Part shown: in pieces, positions 25,501 through 33,625 of the stretch | Numbering within the stretch: position 1 is the first letter of the stretch | Layout of the letters: each line of letters begins with the position of its first letter | Assembly (NCBI GenBank): GCA_964571145.1 | Contig: CAZNAP010000003.1 | Location: forward strand, 1 to 64,000 | Length of the DNA stretch: 64,000 nt | From: Suilimivivens sp964571145 | GTDB lineage: Bacteria; Bacillota; Clostridia; Lachnospirales; Lachnospiraceae | Reading direction: 5' to 3' | Position numbers and translations under genes: made by a program | Notes under the pieces: model-generated | Seen by the model: the letters and a program-made list of their open reading frames with translations, nothing else | Databases searched by the model: none | What the model was told of the DNA's origin: nothing

Positions 25501-26027
25501 CCACCTCGGATGCTGAATTGACCGGGTGCTTCCACCTGATAATTCTTCTCATAACCCAGCGTAACCAATTGCTGCGCCAGTTTATTTTCATCCATGGAAG
25601 TCTTTTCATCAATACAAAGCAAATGCTGTTTCCATGCAGACAGCGGAATTTGTGGTGTCATCAAACTGTCAAAAGTGGTAATAACCGTAACTGCTTCGCC
25701 CTCTAAAATACGGCGCAGGCAACGAATTCTTTCGGTGGTGAGCTGATTACTATGAATATCCGCCTGATAAAAAATCAAATCCTTGGCCGGATAAGCAACT
25801 ACTTTTCGATCATAAAACCGATAGTCTTCCATCAGTTCTTTCACCCGCAGTTCACTAAAGGTGACGATCAACTTGTTCTGAAAGCCTTCACCCAGTCCAT
25901 ATACCATATGCAGTTTTTGGGATTCCAGGCAGCCCGTGAGTCCAACGCAGGACTCCTCTTTTTGAAGCTGCTTCTTAATTTCTTCAAACTCCCCCAGTTC
26001 ATACAGGGGTGCCAATAATGCTTTCAT
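22506..26027 (-). CDS. mfd: Transcription-repair coupling factor
   Basis: 1173 residues, full length. The UvrB-homology N-terminus is followed by the RNA-polymerase-interaction domain (IGDYVVHENHGLGIYRG). The RecG-like translocase has Walker A GDVGYGKTE and the DEEQ box (VDEEQRFGV), then TLTATPIPRTLHMSL. The C-terminal autoinhibitory TRCF domain ends the protein. Mfd removes polymerase stalled at DNA lesions and recruits UvrA. It follows pth on the same strand after 46 bases and ends at a clear terminator. Confidence 0.96.
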   Translation of the reverse strand: MKALLAPLYELGEFEEIKKQLQKEESCVGLTGCLESQKLHMVYGLGEGFQNKLIVTFSELRVKELMEDYRFYDRKVVAYPAKDLIFYQADIHSNQLTTERIRCLRRILEGEAVTVITTFDSLMTPQIPLSAWKQHLLCIDEKTSMDENKLAQQLVTLGYEKNYQVEAPGQFSIRGGIVDIFDLTEENPYRIELWGDEIESIRSFDVLSQRSIEKLSSITVYPATEMILSEEQLQNGIDKIEKEGTAFADKLRKEFLTEEAHRISSQLRELREQVLEFRNLVNLDSYVHYFYENTVPFFELFERSETCVFVDEPARVMEHVKAVELEFRESMTHRMEKGYILPGQMKLLYPVDEITAKMSKGHIATLSALELKNSLFPASKKADITVKSIASYHNSFEALVQDLKRYRKKGYRILLFSGARTRAARLAEDLQEHELTAFYSENPDREIQPGEIMTYYGRVLKGFEYPMLKFAVISESDIFGTEQKKKKRKTYEGRKISDFNELKIGDYVVHENHGLGIYRGIEKVEVERVVKDYMKIEYRDGGNLYVLATGLDVIQKYASADAKRPKLNKLGTQEWTKTRSKVKEATGEVAKDLVELYAIRQEKTGYQYGQDTVWQKEFEEMFPFEETEDQLLAIDAAKKDMESQKIMDRLICGDVGYGKTEIAIRAAFKAVQEGKQVVYLVPTTILAQQHYNTFVQRMKDFPVRVDLLSRFRTSTEQKKTIDDLKKGFVDIVIGTHRVLSKDVLFKDLGLLIVDEEQRFGVTHKEKIKKMKETVDVLTLTATPIPRTLHMSLIGIRDMSVLEEAPGDRMPIQTYVMEYNEEMVREAIVRELARDGQIYYVYNRVHNIADVTATIQRLVPEATVAFAHGQMQERELERIMYDFINKEIDVLVATTIIETGLDISNVNTMIIHDSDNMGLSQLYQLRGRVGRSNRTAYAFLMYKRDKMLKEVAEKRLAAIKEFTDLGSGFKIAMRDLEIRGAGNLLGAKQHGHMQAVGYDLYCKMLNEAVKSLRGIETVSDFNTTVDLDVDAFIPPEYIVNEVQKLDIYKRIAGIESQSECDDMKEELLDRFGQIPASVDNLLRIAIIRVHAHKLYMTEIKGGNGEIRFTMKMDANIRPQEIPELLKRNDKLTFNHKGTPFFLFRYKKCGMVERDAQMLLAFTEQMMQEMQIIAN

Positions 26028-26073
26028 CTATGCTAAATCCTTTCAGCCTAGTCACTTGATTCTGATCAAAAAC

Positions 26074-26664
26074 TTATTTTAAGCCTTCTGCTTCCGTCAC
26101 TTTACGATTGAACTGATTCATCGCTTGATCAGTTTCGCCCTCCAGCATCAGTTCGATTGCTTGCACGGCTTTCTCCAGTCCTTCTTCCATCAATGGCTTA
26201 TCCTCTTTGGTGAAATGGCCCAATACATAGTCCGCCAAATCATATCCCTTGGGTTTCTCGCCTACCCCAATGCGAATTCTCTGAAAGTCTCCACTTCCCA
26301 AATGCAAAATAATATTTTTCAGTCCGTTATGACCGCCGTCACTTCCTCTTTTCCTAATGCGAATCTGCCCGGGAGGCAAACTGACATCATCAGAAATGAT
26401 AATCACTTCTGTGGCAGAATCAACCTTATAGTAATCCACCAGCTGACGAATACTTTCACCGCTTAAATTCATATAGGTAAGAGGTTTGGCCAGAATCACT
26501 TTCTGCCCATTGATGATTCCCTTGCCAATTAACGCTTTATGTTTGCAATCCATCACAGAAATATTAAACTTGTCTGACAGTTGATCAATCAGCGCAAATC
26601 CGATATTGTGCCTTGTATTATCATATTCCTTTTTGGGGTTTCCAAGTCCTGCAATAATAAACAT
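26074..26664 (-). CDS. pth: Peptidyl-tRNA hydrolase
   Basis: 196 residues with the Pth signature near the N-terminus: GLGNPKKEYDNTRHNIGF including the catalytic His, then KPLTYMNLSGES and the SDDVSLPPGQIRIRKRGSDGGHNGLK run. It recycles peptidyl-tRNA. Normal length. It precedes mfd, a conserved order in Firmicutes. Confidence 0.95.
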   Translation of the reverse strand: MFIIAGLGNPKKEYDNTRHNIGFALIDQLSDKFNISVMDCKHKALIGKGIINGQKVILAKPLTYMNLSGESIRQLVDYYKVDSATEVIIISDDVSLPPGQIRIRKRGSDGGHNGLKNIILHLGSGDFQRIRIGVGEKPKGYDLADYVLGHFTKEDKPLMEEGLEKAVQAIELMLEGETDQAMNQFNRKVTEAEGLK

Positions 26665-26792
26665 TTTGAATTTCCTGCCTCGCTCTCAAAATTTCAGCAT
26701 ATCATTTTACATCACTTTGTGCTTCATCACATTATTATACACAAATATTTTGATTTATCCAACAAAATACTCGCAAGCTTTAGGGTACAAAA

Positions 26793-26827
26793 ACGGATGG
26801 AAAACATCTTTCGGTGATTCCATCCGT
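26793..26827 (-). terminator. Terminator after spoVG
   Basis: ACGGATGGAA (26793-26802) and TTCCATCCGT (26818-26827) form a perfect 10-bp stem. On the - strand it is followed by TTTTTG. It lies about 30 bases after the spoVG stop and before pth. Confidence 0.85.
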
Positions 26828-26858
26828 AAATTTAAAACAAGTATTTTGAAAGCTGTTG

Positions 26859-27131
26859 TTACGTTTCCTCCGGCTCCAGTAACACCTTCTCGTAGTTTTC
26901 CAGAATAATCTTCTGGATTCTTTCTCTGGTAGCGGAGTTAATCGGATGAGCAATGTCTCTGTATTCGCCATCAGTTGCCTTCTTGCTCGGCATGGCGATA
27001 AAAAGACCCTTGTCCCCCTCAATGACTTTGATGTCATGAATTACAAATTCTTCATCAATTGTAATGGAAACAATTGCACGCATCTTGCCTTCTTTCGTAA
27101 TTTTTCTTACCCGTACATCTGTAATTTGCAT
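26859..27131 (-). CDS. spoVG: Septation/sporulation regulator SpoVG
   Basis: 90 residues with the diagnostic start MQITDVRVRKI and the FIAMPSKK, EYRDIAHPINS and TRERIQKIILENYEKV stretches. SpoVG is a small nucleic-acid-binding regulator involved in division, sporulation and envelope genes. The start follows AAGGGGGG. It has its own terminator and sits just downstream of glgD. Confidence 0.96.
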   Translation of the reverse strand: MQITDVRVRKITKEGKMRAIVSITIDEEFVIHDIKVIEGDKGLFIAMPSKKATDGEYRDIAHPINSATRERIQKIILENYEKVLLEPEET

Positions 27132-27204
27132 ATTCTGCCCCCCTTAGTTCAAACTCCCTTTTGCAACTAGTTGTCTTGCGCCCCAATTACTTAACTTCAT
27201 ATCA

Positions 27205-28323
27205 TTATATGACATACCTGTCATTTCTTTCTATTACAATCTTGATACCTTCTGTGCCGACATGATAGGAATTGGCTCTGATGGTATCCCGGCTTTCCAC
27301 AATGCAATTTTCTATTGTTGTGTTATCCCCGATATACACATCATTTAGAATAATTGAATTCTTAATGCGGCAGTTATTACCTACATATGTTTTCTTGAAA
27401 ATAACCGAATCTTCTACCACTCCATTAACGATACAGCCACTGGAAATCAGGCTGTTCTTGATTTGTGCGCCTGCATTATACTTTGCCGGAGGCAAATCAT
27501 CCACTTTGGAATAAACATCCGGATATTGCTTGAAAAAGTAATCTCTGGTTTCTGATTTTAGGAAATCCATATTTGTGTTGAAATAATCTTCAACGGTTGC
27601 AATATTTCTCCAATAATCCTTTAGCTTATAGCCATAGATTCTTTTCATATTTTTGTAACGAATCAAGATATCCTTAACAAAATCATATCTGTCTTCTTCC
27701 GCACACTTCTCAATCATCTCGATCAGTTGACGTCTTCTGACTACATAAATACCGCAGGAAATGGTATTGGACTTAGCCACTACAGGTTTTTCCTCAAATT
27801 CTTCGATTCGGCTGTCCTCATTCATTTTCAGAATGCCGAAACGGTCTGCATTTTCTTCCGGTGCGATATCCTTACATACTACGGTGATGTCAGCTTTCTT
27901 GGCAATGTGATATTCCAGAACCTTATTATAATCCAACTTATAGACACAGTCTCCGGAAGCAATCACCACATAAGGCTCATGGCTGTTTTTCAGGAAATTC
28001 AGATTCTGTGCAATTGCATCTGCGGTGCCTCTATACCAAAAGCTGCTTTCTGCTGTAACTGCCGGGGTAAAGACAAATAGACCGCCCTGCTTACGTCCGA
28101 AATTCCACCACTTGGAAGAACTCAGATGCTCATTCAAACTTCTGCCATTATATTGTGTAAATACAGCTACCTTTTGAATATGAGAATTAGACATGCTACT
28201 GAGTGCAAAGTCAATACTCCTATAACTACCGGCAATGGGCATGGCACATACGGCACGCCGCTGTGATAATTCTTTCATTCTATAACTGTTTCCGCCTGCT
28301 AAAATTATTCCGATTGCTCTCAC
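27205..28323 (-). CDS. glgD: Glucose-1-phosphate adenylyltransferase regulatory-type subunit
   Basis: 372 residues of the GlgD branch: nucleotidyltransferase domain with IILAGGNSYRM and SGDCVYKLDYN, then a left-handed beta-helix of hexapeptide repeats (SVIFKKTYVGNNCRI, VYIGDNTTIEN). The normally basic GxGxRL loop is altered relative to GlgC, typical for the partner subunit. It begins with GTG at 28323 and overlaps the glgC stop (GTGA), so the two are coupled and should form a hetero-oligomer making ADP-glucose. Confidence 0.93.
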   Translation of the reverse strand: MRAIGIILAGGNSYRMKELSQRRAVCAMPIAGSYRSIDFALSSMSNSHIQKVAVFTQYNGRSLNEHLSSSKWWNFGRKQGGLFVFTPAVTAESSFWYRGTADAIAQNLNFLKNSHEPYVVIASGDCVYKLDYNKVLEYHIAKKADITVVCKDIAPEENADRFGILKMNEDSRIEEFEEKPVVAKSNTISCGIYVVRRRQLIEMIEKCAEEDRYDFVKDILIRYKNMKRIYGYKLKDYWRNIATVEDYFNTNMDFLKSETRDYFFKQYPDVYSKVDDLPPAKYNAGAQIKNSLISSGCIVNGVVEDSVIFKKTYVGNNCRIKNSIILNDVYIGDNTTIENCIVESRDTIRANSYHVGTEGIKIVIERNDRYVI

Positions 28324-29594
28324 TTGTCATCACCTGCCTTAATTAATGTTTTGCCGCCTGCAAGGCTTTTATCCGGATAATCCGCTTCTGTTGTCACCCC
28401 GAAGATACAGGTGTTCTTTCCTACTGTAATCCCTTCAGGTATAATACTCTTTTCACCAATTGTAACAATTCCGTCACTATAGATATGAGGATCGGTTTCA
28501 TTGGGTACTTCATCACCAATGCCCAGTTTCACATAATTTTGAATTTCCACATTTTCGGCGGCAATGACTTTATAGAGTTCACAGCCGTTTCCTATAATTG
28601 TATTGTTCATGATAATGGAATCGCGTACCACAGTGTCTTTGCCTATTACTACACCACATCCGATTACAGAATTATAAACCTGCCCGTGAATTTCTGTACC
28701 TTCGCCGATAATGCTTCTTTCTACGACTGTATTCTCTGCAATATACTGTGGTGGCAAAATTTCACTTCTGGTATATATTTTCCAATATTCTTCGTATAAG
28801 TTAAATTCCGGAACGATATCAATCAATTCCATATTGGCTACCCAATAAGAATTCAGCGTTCCTACATCCTTCCAGTAACCATTAAATTCATATGCATACA
28901 GGGATTCTCCCCGGCTATGGCAATAGGGAATGACATGTTTGCCAAAATCCAATCCCGGTTGTTCTGCGTTAGCAAGCAACGCCTGCTTTAAAGCTTTCCA
29001 ACTAAAAATGTAAATTCCCATAGATGCTAAATTACTGCGCGGATTCTCCGGTTTCTCTTCAAAGTCGGTAACCTTCCGTTCCTCATCGGTAATCATAATT
29101 CCAAATCGTTTTGCCTCTTCCATGGGAACCGGCATAACCGCTATGGTTACATCCGCATTCTTTTCCTTATGGAAATCCAGCATTACCTCGTAGTCCATTT
29201 TATAAATGTGGTCACCGGATAAAATAAGCACATATTCCGGATTATAACTTTCCATATAATCCATATTCTGGTAAATAGCATTAGCCGTACCTGTATACCA
29301 CTCGCTGTTGGCGCTCTTCTCATAAGGCGGCAATACCGTAACGCCACCTATATTCCTATCTAAATCCCATGGAATACCAATACCGATATGAGTATTGAGC
29401 CGAAGTGGCTGATACTGGGTTAGAACACCAACGGTATCAACACCGGAATTGATGCAGTTACTTAATGGAAAATCGATAATTCGATATTTACCACCAAACG
29501 CAACCGCGGGCTTAGCTACTTTGGATGTGAGAACTCCCAGTCTACTGCCCTGACCTCCTGCCAGTAACATGGCAATCATCTCTTTTTTAATCAT
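28320..29594 (-). CDS. glgC: Glucose-1-phosphate adenylyltransferase
   Basis: 424 residues. The catalytic N-terminal domain has LLAGGQGSRLGVLT, KPAVAFGGKYRIIDF and SGDHIYKMDY; the C-terminal beta-helix is allosteric. It makes ADP-glucose for glycogen synthesis and pairs with the downstream glgD. The glycogen phosphorylase at 57444 is encoded apart from it. A promoter with TTCACT and TATACT at 17-base spacing lies upstream. Confidence 0.95.
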   Translation of the reverse strand: MIKKEMIAMLLAGGQGSRLGVLTSKVAKPAVAFGGKYRIIDFPLSNCINSGVDTVGVLTQYQPLRLNTHIGIGIPWDLDRNIGGVTVLPPYEKSANSEWYTGTANAIYQNMDYMESYNPEYVLILSGDHIYKMDYEVMLDFHKEKNADVTIAVMPVPMEEAKRFGIMITDEERKVTDFEEKPENPRSNLASMGIYIFSWKALKQALLANAEQPGLDFGKHVIPYCHSRGESLYAYEFNGYWKDVGTLNSYWVANMELIDIVPEFNLYEEYWKIYTRSEILPPQYIAENTVVERSIIGEGTEIHGQVYNSVIGCGVVIGKDTVVRDSIIMNNTIIGNGCELYKVIAAENVEIQNYVKLGIGDEVPNETDPHIYSDGIVTIGEKSIIPEGITVGKNTCIFGVTTEADYPDKSLAGGKTLIKAGDDK

Positions 29595-29663
29595 GTCATC
29601 ACCTCTTACAAGTAAATTTTCGATGCATTTCTGACTCAGGTAACAATCACAAAATGTATGAAT

Positions 29664-29692
29664 AGTATAGCATATGCGAACTAAAAAGTGAA
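29664..29692 (-). promoter_or_regulatory. Vegetative promoter of glgC-glgD
   Basis: On the - strand TTCACT (+ 29687-29692) and TATACT (+ 29664-29669) are separated by 17 bases, about 70 bases before the glgC start. This is a good sigma-A match. Confidence 0.6.
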
Positions 29693-29839
29693 TAATTTTT
29701 ACAAAAATTATCCTTTAAAACACGTTTTTTATGTAAATATTTTACAATGCTTTACAATTGACAGATTATATTTTCCTATTCTTTACAATAATTAGTATTT
29801 AAAAGTTAATAAATTCATTACATTTTGTGCAAAATATCA

Positions 29840-29867
29840 TTGTTTTTATCTTATAATTAGATATAAT
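29840..29867 (+). promoter_or_regulatory. Putative murC promoter
   Basis: TTGTTT (29840-29845) and TATAAT (29862-29867) are separated by 16 bases. The transcript would begin in or next to the CTAGTC tandem repeat. Confidence 0.5.
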
Positions 29868-29872
29868 TGAAA

Positions 29873-29908
29873 CTAGTCATTCGAGCAACTAGTCCCTCGA
29901 GTAACTAG
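29873..29908. repeat. Tandem 16-bp CTAGTC/TCGAG units in the murC leader
   Basis: CTAGTCATTCGAGCAA is followed directly by CTAGTCCCTCGAGTAA and a terminal CTAG. The word resembles sites near 6801, 26048, 34819, 38295, 45398 and 46987. Confidence 0.6.
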
Positions 29909-29934
29909 GCTCAAAAAAAGAAAGGTGCATTCTC

Positions 29935-31314
29935 ATGTATCAAATTAATTTTAATCAACCGATTCATGTACATTTTATAGGCATAGGTGGCATTAGTATG
30001 AGCGGCCTGGCTGAAATACTTATTGAAAAGGGATTTCAGGTTTCCGGCTCGGATGCCAAAGCCTCTCCCATTACAGAACATTTGGCACAAAAGGGCATAC
30101 AAATCTTTTACGGACAAAAAGGGGAGAATCTAAATTCCAATATTGATTTAGTAGTTTACACCAGTGCCATTCATCCCGACAATCCGGAATTTGTAGCCAT
30201 GCAGGAACTGCAGCTTCCTTCTCTTACGCGGGCACAGCTCCTTGGACAGATTATGAAAAATTATGAGCTTCCAATTGCTATCAGTGGAACTCATGGCAAA
30301 ACAACCACTACCTCTATGATTTCTGAAATTTTGTTAAAAGCAAACACCGATCCCACACTTACAATCGGAGGAATTCTAAAATCAATTGGCGGAAATGTCC
30401 GTATAGGCAATGACCGTTATTTTGTTGCAGAGGCCTGTGAATATACCAATAGCTTCTTAAGCTTTTATCCTAAGGTGGGAATCATTCTTAATGTAGAAGC
30501 AGACCACTTGGATTTCTTTAAGGATGTTGAAGATATTCGCCACTCATTCCACCTGTTTGCTGCTCTCTTGCCGGAAGACGGTACCTTGATTATTAATGGT
30601 GATATTCCAGGCATCGAAGAAATTACGAGTGGATTAAATTGTCACATCATTACTTATGGCAGCACATCAGCCTATGATTACTGGCCGGAGCAGATTGTTT
30701 ATGATGAAAACGGACTCTCCAGCTTTACACTCAAACAAAAGAACGGTACCTGCAGAGAGTTTTCTTTAGGTGTTCCGGGAGAGTATAATGTTTACAATGC
30801 AATTGCTTCTATTATAGCAGCAGATGTATTTGATATTGAATCAAAAGTTATTTCCTCAGCGCTGGCTGATTTTCACGGAACAGACCGCCGTTTTGAATAT
30901 AAAGGCGAAATCAACGGAATTACCATAATAGATGATTATGCACATCATCCCACCGCTATTACTGCAACTTTAAAAGCTGCTGCCAATTACCCACACAAAT
31001 CACTCTGGTGTGTCTTCCAGCCACATACTTATACCCGTACCAAGGCTTTCCTTAAAGAGTTTGCACAGGCCTTGGCATTAGCAGACCATGTGATTTTATC
31101 GGACATTTATGCAGCCCGCGAAACTGATAATTTGGGTATCAGTTCCCAAACTTTACAACAGGAAATTCAAGCCTTGGGGAAAAACTGTACTTACTTTCCC
31201 AGTTTTCGAGAAATAGAAAAATTTATTTTGGAAAATTGTACACCCGGTGACTTGTTGATAACTATGGGAGCCGGAGATGTCGTAAACATTGGCGAGAACC
31301 TTCTTAAAAAATAA
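29935..31314 (+). CDS. murC: UDP-N-acetylmuramate--L-alanine ligase
   Basis: 459 residues, full length. The N-terminal Rossmann motif is FIGIGGISMSGLAEIL (about residues 14-29). The Mur-ligase ATP loop SGTHGKTTTTSMI is near residue 120, followed by ACEYTNSFLSF and IIDDYAHHPTAI. MurC adds the first L-Ala to UDP-MurNAc in the cytoplasm. The AAAGAAAGGTG site supports the start. Its stop codon abuts the first DnaA-like box. Confidence 0.96.
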   Translation: MYQINFNQPIHVHFIGIGGISMSGLAEILIEKGFQVSGSDAKASPITEHLAQKGIQIFYGQKGENLNSNIDLVVYTSAIHPDNPEFVAMQELQLPSLTRAQLLGQIMKNYELPIAISGTHGKTTTTSMISEILLKANTDPTLTIGGILKSIGGNVRIGNDRYFVAEACEYTNSFLSFYPKVGIILNVEADHLDFFKDVEDIRHSFHLFAALLPEDGTLIINGDIPGIEEITSGLNCHIITYGSTSAYDYWPEQIVYDENGLSSFTLKQKNGTCREFSLGVPGEYNVYNAIASIIAADVFDIESKVISSALADFHGTDRRFEYKGEINGITIIDDYAHHPTAITATLKAAANYPHKSLWCVFQPHTYTRTKAFLKEFAQALALADHVILSDIYAARETDNLGISSQTLQQEIQALGKNCTYFPSFREIEKFILENCTPGDLLITMGAGDVVNIGENLLKK

Positions 31315-31427
31315 TTATCCACAATATCCACAATTTTTGAGGTCTAAAGTGACTTGGAAAACTGTGGATATTTTTTCTCATTTTCCAATGTTTTTATGCC
31401 TTTTCCACATTGTCCACATTGTCCACA
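31315..31427. promoter_or_regulatory. Cluster of six DnaA-box-like 9-mers
   Basis: TTATCCACA (31315-31323) is a perfect consensus DnaA box, directly followed by ATATCCACA (31324-31332). TGTGGATAT (31363-31371) is an inverted copy. TTTTCCACA (31401-31409), TTGTCCACA (31410-31418) and TTGTCCACA (31419-31427) lie head to tail with no gap. All are one or two mismatches or fewer from TTATCCACA. The cluster occupies the murC-dnaD gap upstream of primosome genes. Confidence 0.7.
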
Positions 31428-31435
31428 AAATGCGG

Positions 31436-31502
31436 AAAGCCTTGAAAATACTGGGCTTTCGGAAATTTTACTATTTTAATTTGAAGAAGGGTATGGTATA
31501 AT
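31436..31502 (+). promoter_or_regulatory. Hairpin and extended -10 promoter before dnaD
   Basis: GAAAGCC and GGCTTTC (about 31435-31460) can pair and may end the murC transcript. TGGTATAAT at 31494-31502 is an extended -10 element with no good -35, so expression may depend on the TG motif or an activator. The transcript would start about 60 bases before the dnaD start. Confidence 0.5.
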
Positions 31503-31569
31503 TCATTTTGCTTTGATGAATCCATTTATTTGGATCGTGTAAATATAAATGAGGTCGGGTGATTGTCTT

Positions 31570-32628
31570 ATGAGTCGCTTTAAAATCTATCGGGATAACT
31601 ATGCTGATGTTACTGTTGTGTCCAATTTGTTTATTGATGAATATATGAAGGACGCCAATGATGCACAGATGAAAATTTATCTTTACCTGTTGCGTATGAT
31701 GAGTGCTGATTTAGCTACCAGCATTTCCGATATTGCGGACAAGTTTAATCACACGGAGAAAGATGTTATTCGTGCCCTGAAATACTGGGAGAAATATCGT
31801 CTGCTGGCATTGGAATATGATGATGCCAAGAATCTGACCGGCATCAGACTGCTGGACTTATCCCAGCGTTCCGGTAAGGATGTGGTTTCTTTAGCACCCG
31901 TTGTAACTTTACCAACCAGAGCGGAACTAACCAAGCCTGAACCTGTCGAACCTGATAAACCGGAATTTGTGAAACCCACCTACAGTCTGGATCAGCTGAA
32001 GGAATTCAAAAGTAATGAAGAGACCTCACAAATTCTTTTTGTGGCCGAACAATATATTGGGAAACCCTTGAGTCCTGCGGAAATCAGAACAATTCTCTTT
32101 TTCACCGATCAACTGGGATTTTCCATAGATTTAATTGATTATTTAATCCAATATTGCGTAGATAAAGGTAAAAAGGATTTCAGATACATAGAAAAAGTGG
32201 CAATCAGTTGGGCGCAGGAGGGAATTTCCACTCCCAAGCAAGCAGCTAAACTGGCTCATAAATATGACAAATCTGTTTATGACATTATGAAAGCACTGGG
32301 CAAAACCGGTGTGCCTACCAAAGCTGAAGCGGACTATGCAATTAAGTGGACCAAAGAATATGGTTTTACGCAGGATGTAATTGCAGAAGCCTGTACACGT
32401 ACCGTTATGGCTACAGACAGCCATCGCTTTGAATATGCCGACAGAATTTTAAGCAGCTGGCAACGGAATAAAGTACATCATAAAAGTGATATTGCCCTGC
32501 TTGACGAAGCTTACCTGAAGACCAAAACAGCGCCAAAAGCTGCCGGTTCTTCTGCCGGACAATTTAATCAATTCATGCACAACAATTATGACTTTGCTGC
32601 TCTTGAGAAAGAAATTATCAGTAATTAA
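31570..32628 (+). CDS. DnaD-domain replication initiation protein
   Basis: 352 residues from the ATG at 31570, chosen because GGGTGATT lies five bases upstream; an ATG at 31549 would place that site inside the gene. The N-terminal winged helix (IDEYMKDANDAQMKIYLYLLRMM, ISDIADKFNHTEKDVIRAL) is followed by a Pro/Glu-rich linker. Two DnaB_2/DnaD C-terminal repeats come next (LSPAEIRTILFF and PTKAEADYAIKW). Known DnaD proteins help load the replicative helicase. It is cotranscribed with the DnaI-like gene. Confidence 0.88.
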   Translation: MSRFKIYRDNYADVTVVSNLFIDEYMKDANDAQMKIYLYLLRMMSADLATSISDIADKFNHTEKDVIRALKYWEKYRLLALEYDDAKNLTGIRLLDLSQRSGKDVVSLAPVVTLPTRAELTKPEPVEPDKPEFVKPTYSLDQLKEFKSNEETSQILFVAEQYIGKPLSPAEIRTILFFTDQLGFSIDLIDYLIQYCVDKGKKDFRYIEKVAISWAQEGISTPKQAAKLAHKYDKSVYDIMKALGKTGVPTKAEADYAIKWTKEYGFTQDVIAEACTRTVMATDSHRFEYADRILSSWQRNKVHHKSDIALLDEAYLKTKTAPKAAGSSAGQFNQFMHNNYDFAALEKEIISN

Positions 32629-32644
32629 GATAAGGAGATAAACC

Positions 32645-33616
32645 GTGGCACTTAGTAATTCACAGTATAATGCTATCATACGCGACTATGAAGAACGACA
32701 GACACGTAATCGGCACTTGTTGGAGGAACGTACCTCCTATGTATTTGAACATGTTGAAGGCTATCGGGAGCTTTCCGAATCTATAGCTGCCGTTTCTGTT
32801 TCACAGGGTAAGAAGCTGTTAGATGGCGACGAACATGCGTTGGAAGATTTACGACTTACGATTTCTAAGCTAACCTCTATGAAAAATCAATTGCTGACCG
32901 GTGCCGGCTTCGCCTCTGACTATCTGATGCCAGTTTATGATTGTCCTGATTGTCATGATACCGGCTATATAGATGGCCATAAATGCCACTGTTTTAAACA
33001 GGCTGTCATCAGCCTTCTCTATAAACAGTCTGGTATTCAAGAAATGCTTGAAAAAGAGAACTTTAATACCCTCACCTACGACTATTTTGAAGGTGAGGAT
33101 TTGAGTCGTTTTCAAAATACCGTTGACGAAAGCAAAAAATTTTTAAAATCTTTTGATACAGACTACCGCAATTTGTTTTTTTATGGTACAGTTGGTACGG
33201 GCAAATCTTTCTTATCCGGCTGTATCGCCAAAGAATTGATTGAAAGCGGTCATTCTGTAATCTATTTCAGTGCATCCGGACTATTTGAAACTTTATCCAG
33301 AAATCTATTTGACTATAAGAACAAAGAGGAATCCCGTAATTTTCATGAAGAATTATACGGTTGTGACCTCTTGATTATTGATGATTTGGGAACAGAATTC
33401 ACAAACAACGTGGTGGTTTCGCAGCTTTTTTCATTGCTTAACGAACGCCATCTAAATCATAAATCAACGATAATATCCACAAATCTTTCTTTGGAGGATT
33501 TGCGTAACCGTTATTCAGAACGCGTTTTCAGTAGAATAACGAAACATTATACCCTTTGCTTATTTACCGGACCTGATGTCCGGATATTAACAAAAAGACT
33601 TCAAAACAGAAAGTGA
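32645..33616 (+). CDS. DnaI/DnaC-like helicase loader ATPase
   Basis: 323 residues starting with GTG at 32645 after AAGGAGATAAACC. An N-terminal helical region leads to a zinc-binding motif CPDCHDTGYIDGHKCHC (about residues 100-116). The AAA+ core has Walker A FYGTVGTGKSFLSG near residue 183, Walker B DLLIIDDLGTE and the sensor STNLSLEDLRNRYSERVFSRI. It is expected to load the DnaB/C helicase with the DnaD-like protein encoded 16 bases upstream. Confidence 0.88.
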   Translation: MALSNSQYNAIIRDYEERQTRNRHLLEERTSYVFEHVEGYRELSESIAAVSVSQGKKLLDGDEHALEDLRLTISKLTSMKNQLLTGAGFASDYLMPVYDCPDCHDTGYIDGHKCHCFKQAVISLLYKQSGIQEMLEKENFNTLTYDYFEGEDLSRFQNTVDESKKFLKSFDTDYRNLFFYGTVGTGKSFLSGCIAKELIESGHSVIYFSASGLFETLSRNLFDYKNKEESRNFHEELYGCDLLIIDDLGTEFTNNVVVSQLFSLLNERHLNHKSTIISTNLSLEDLRNRYSERVFSRITKHYTLCLFTGPDVRILTKRLQNRK

Positions 33617-33625
33617 GGTAACTTC

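Larger units (their letters stand above)
29595..29934. other. Divergent intergenic region between glgC and murC
   Basis: 340 very AT-rich bases without a gene. It holds the glgC promoter at 29664-29692 (-) and a murC promoter at 29840-29867 (+). It also holds two tandem 16-bp copies of a CTAGTC..TCGAG word at 29873-29908 just before the murC ribosome binding site. Scattered TTTACA words at 29741-29765 are noted among the rejected items. Confidence 0.6.

Noticed and set aside
29741..29765. Pho box between glgC and murC
   Set aside because: Two TTTACA words are present but with a 10-base period and no third copy in register.
31315..31427. Chromosomal origin of replication
   Set aside because: dnaA, dnaN, recF and rpmH are absent and no AT-rich unwinding element with DnaA-trio pattern is evident. 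The cluster is better described as a secondary DnaA-binding region.
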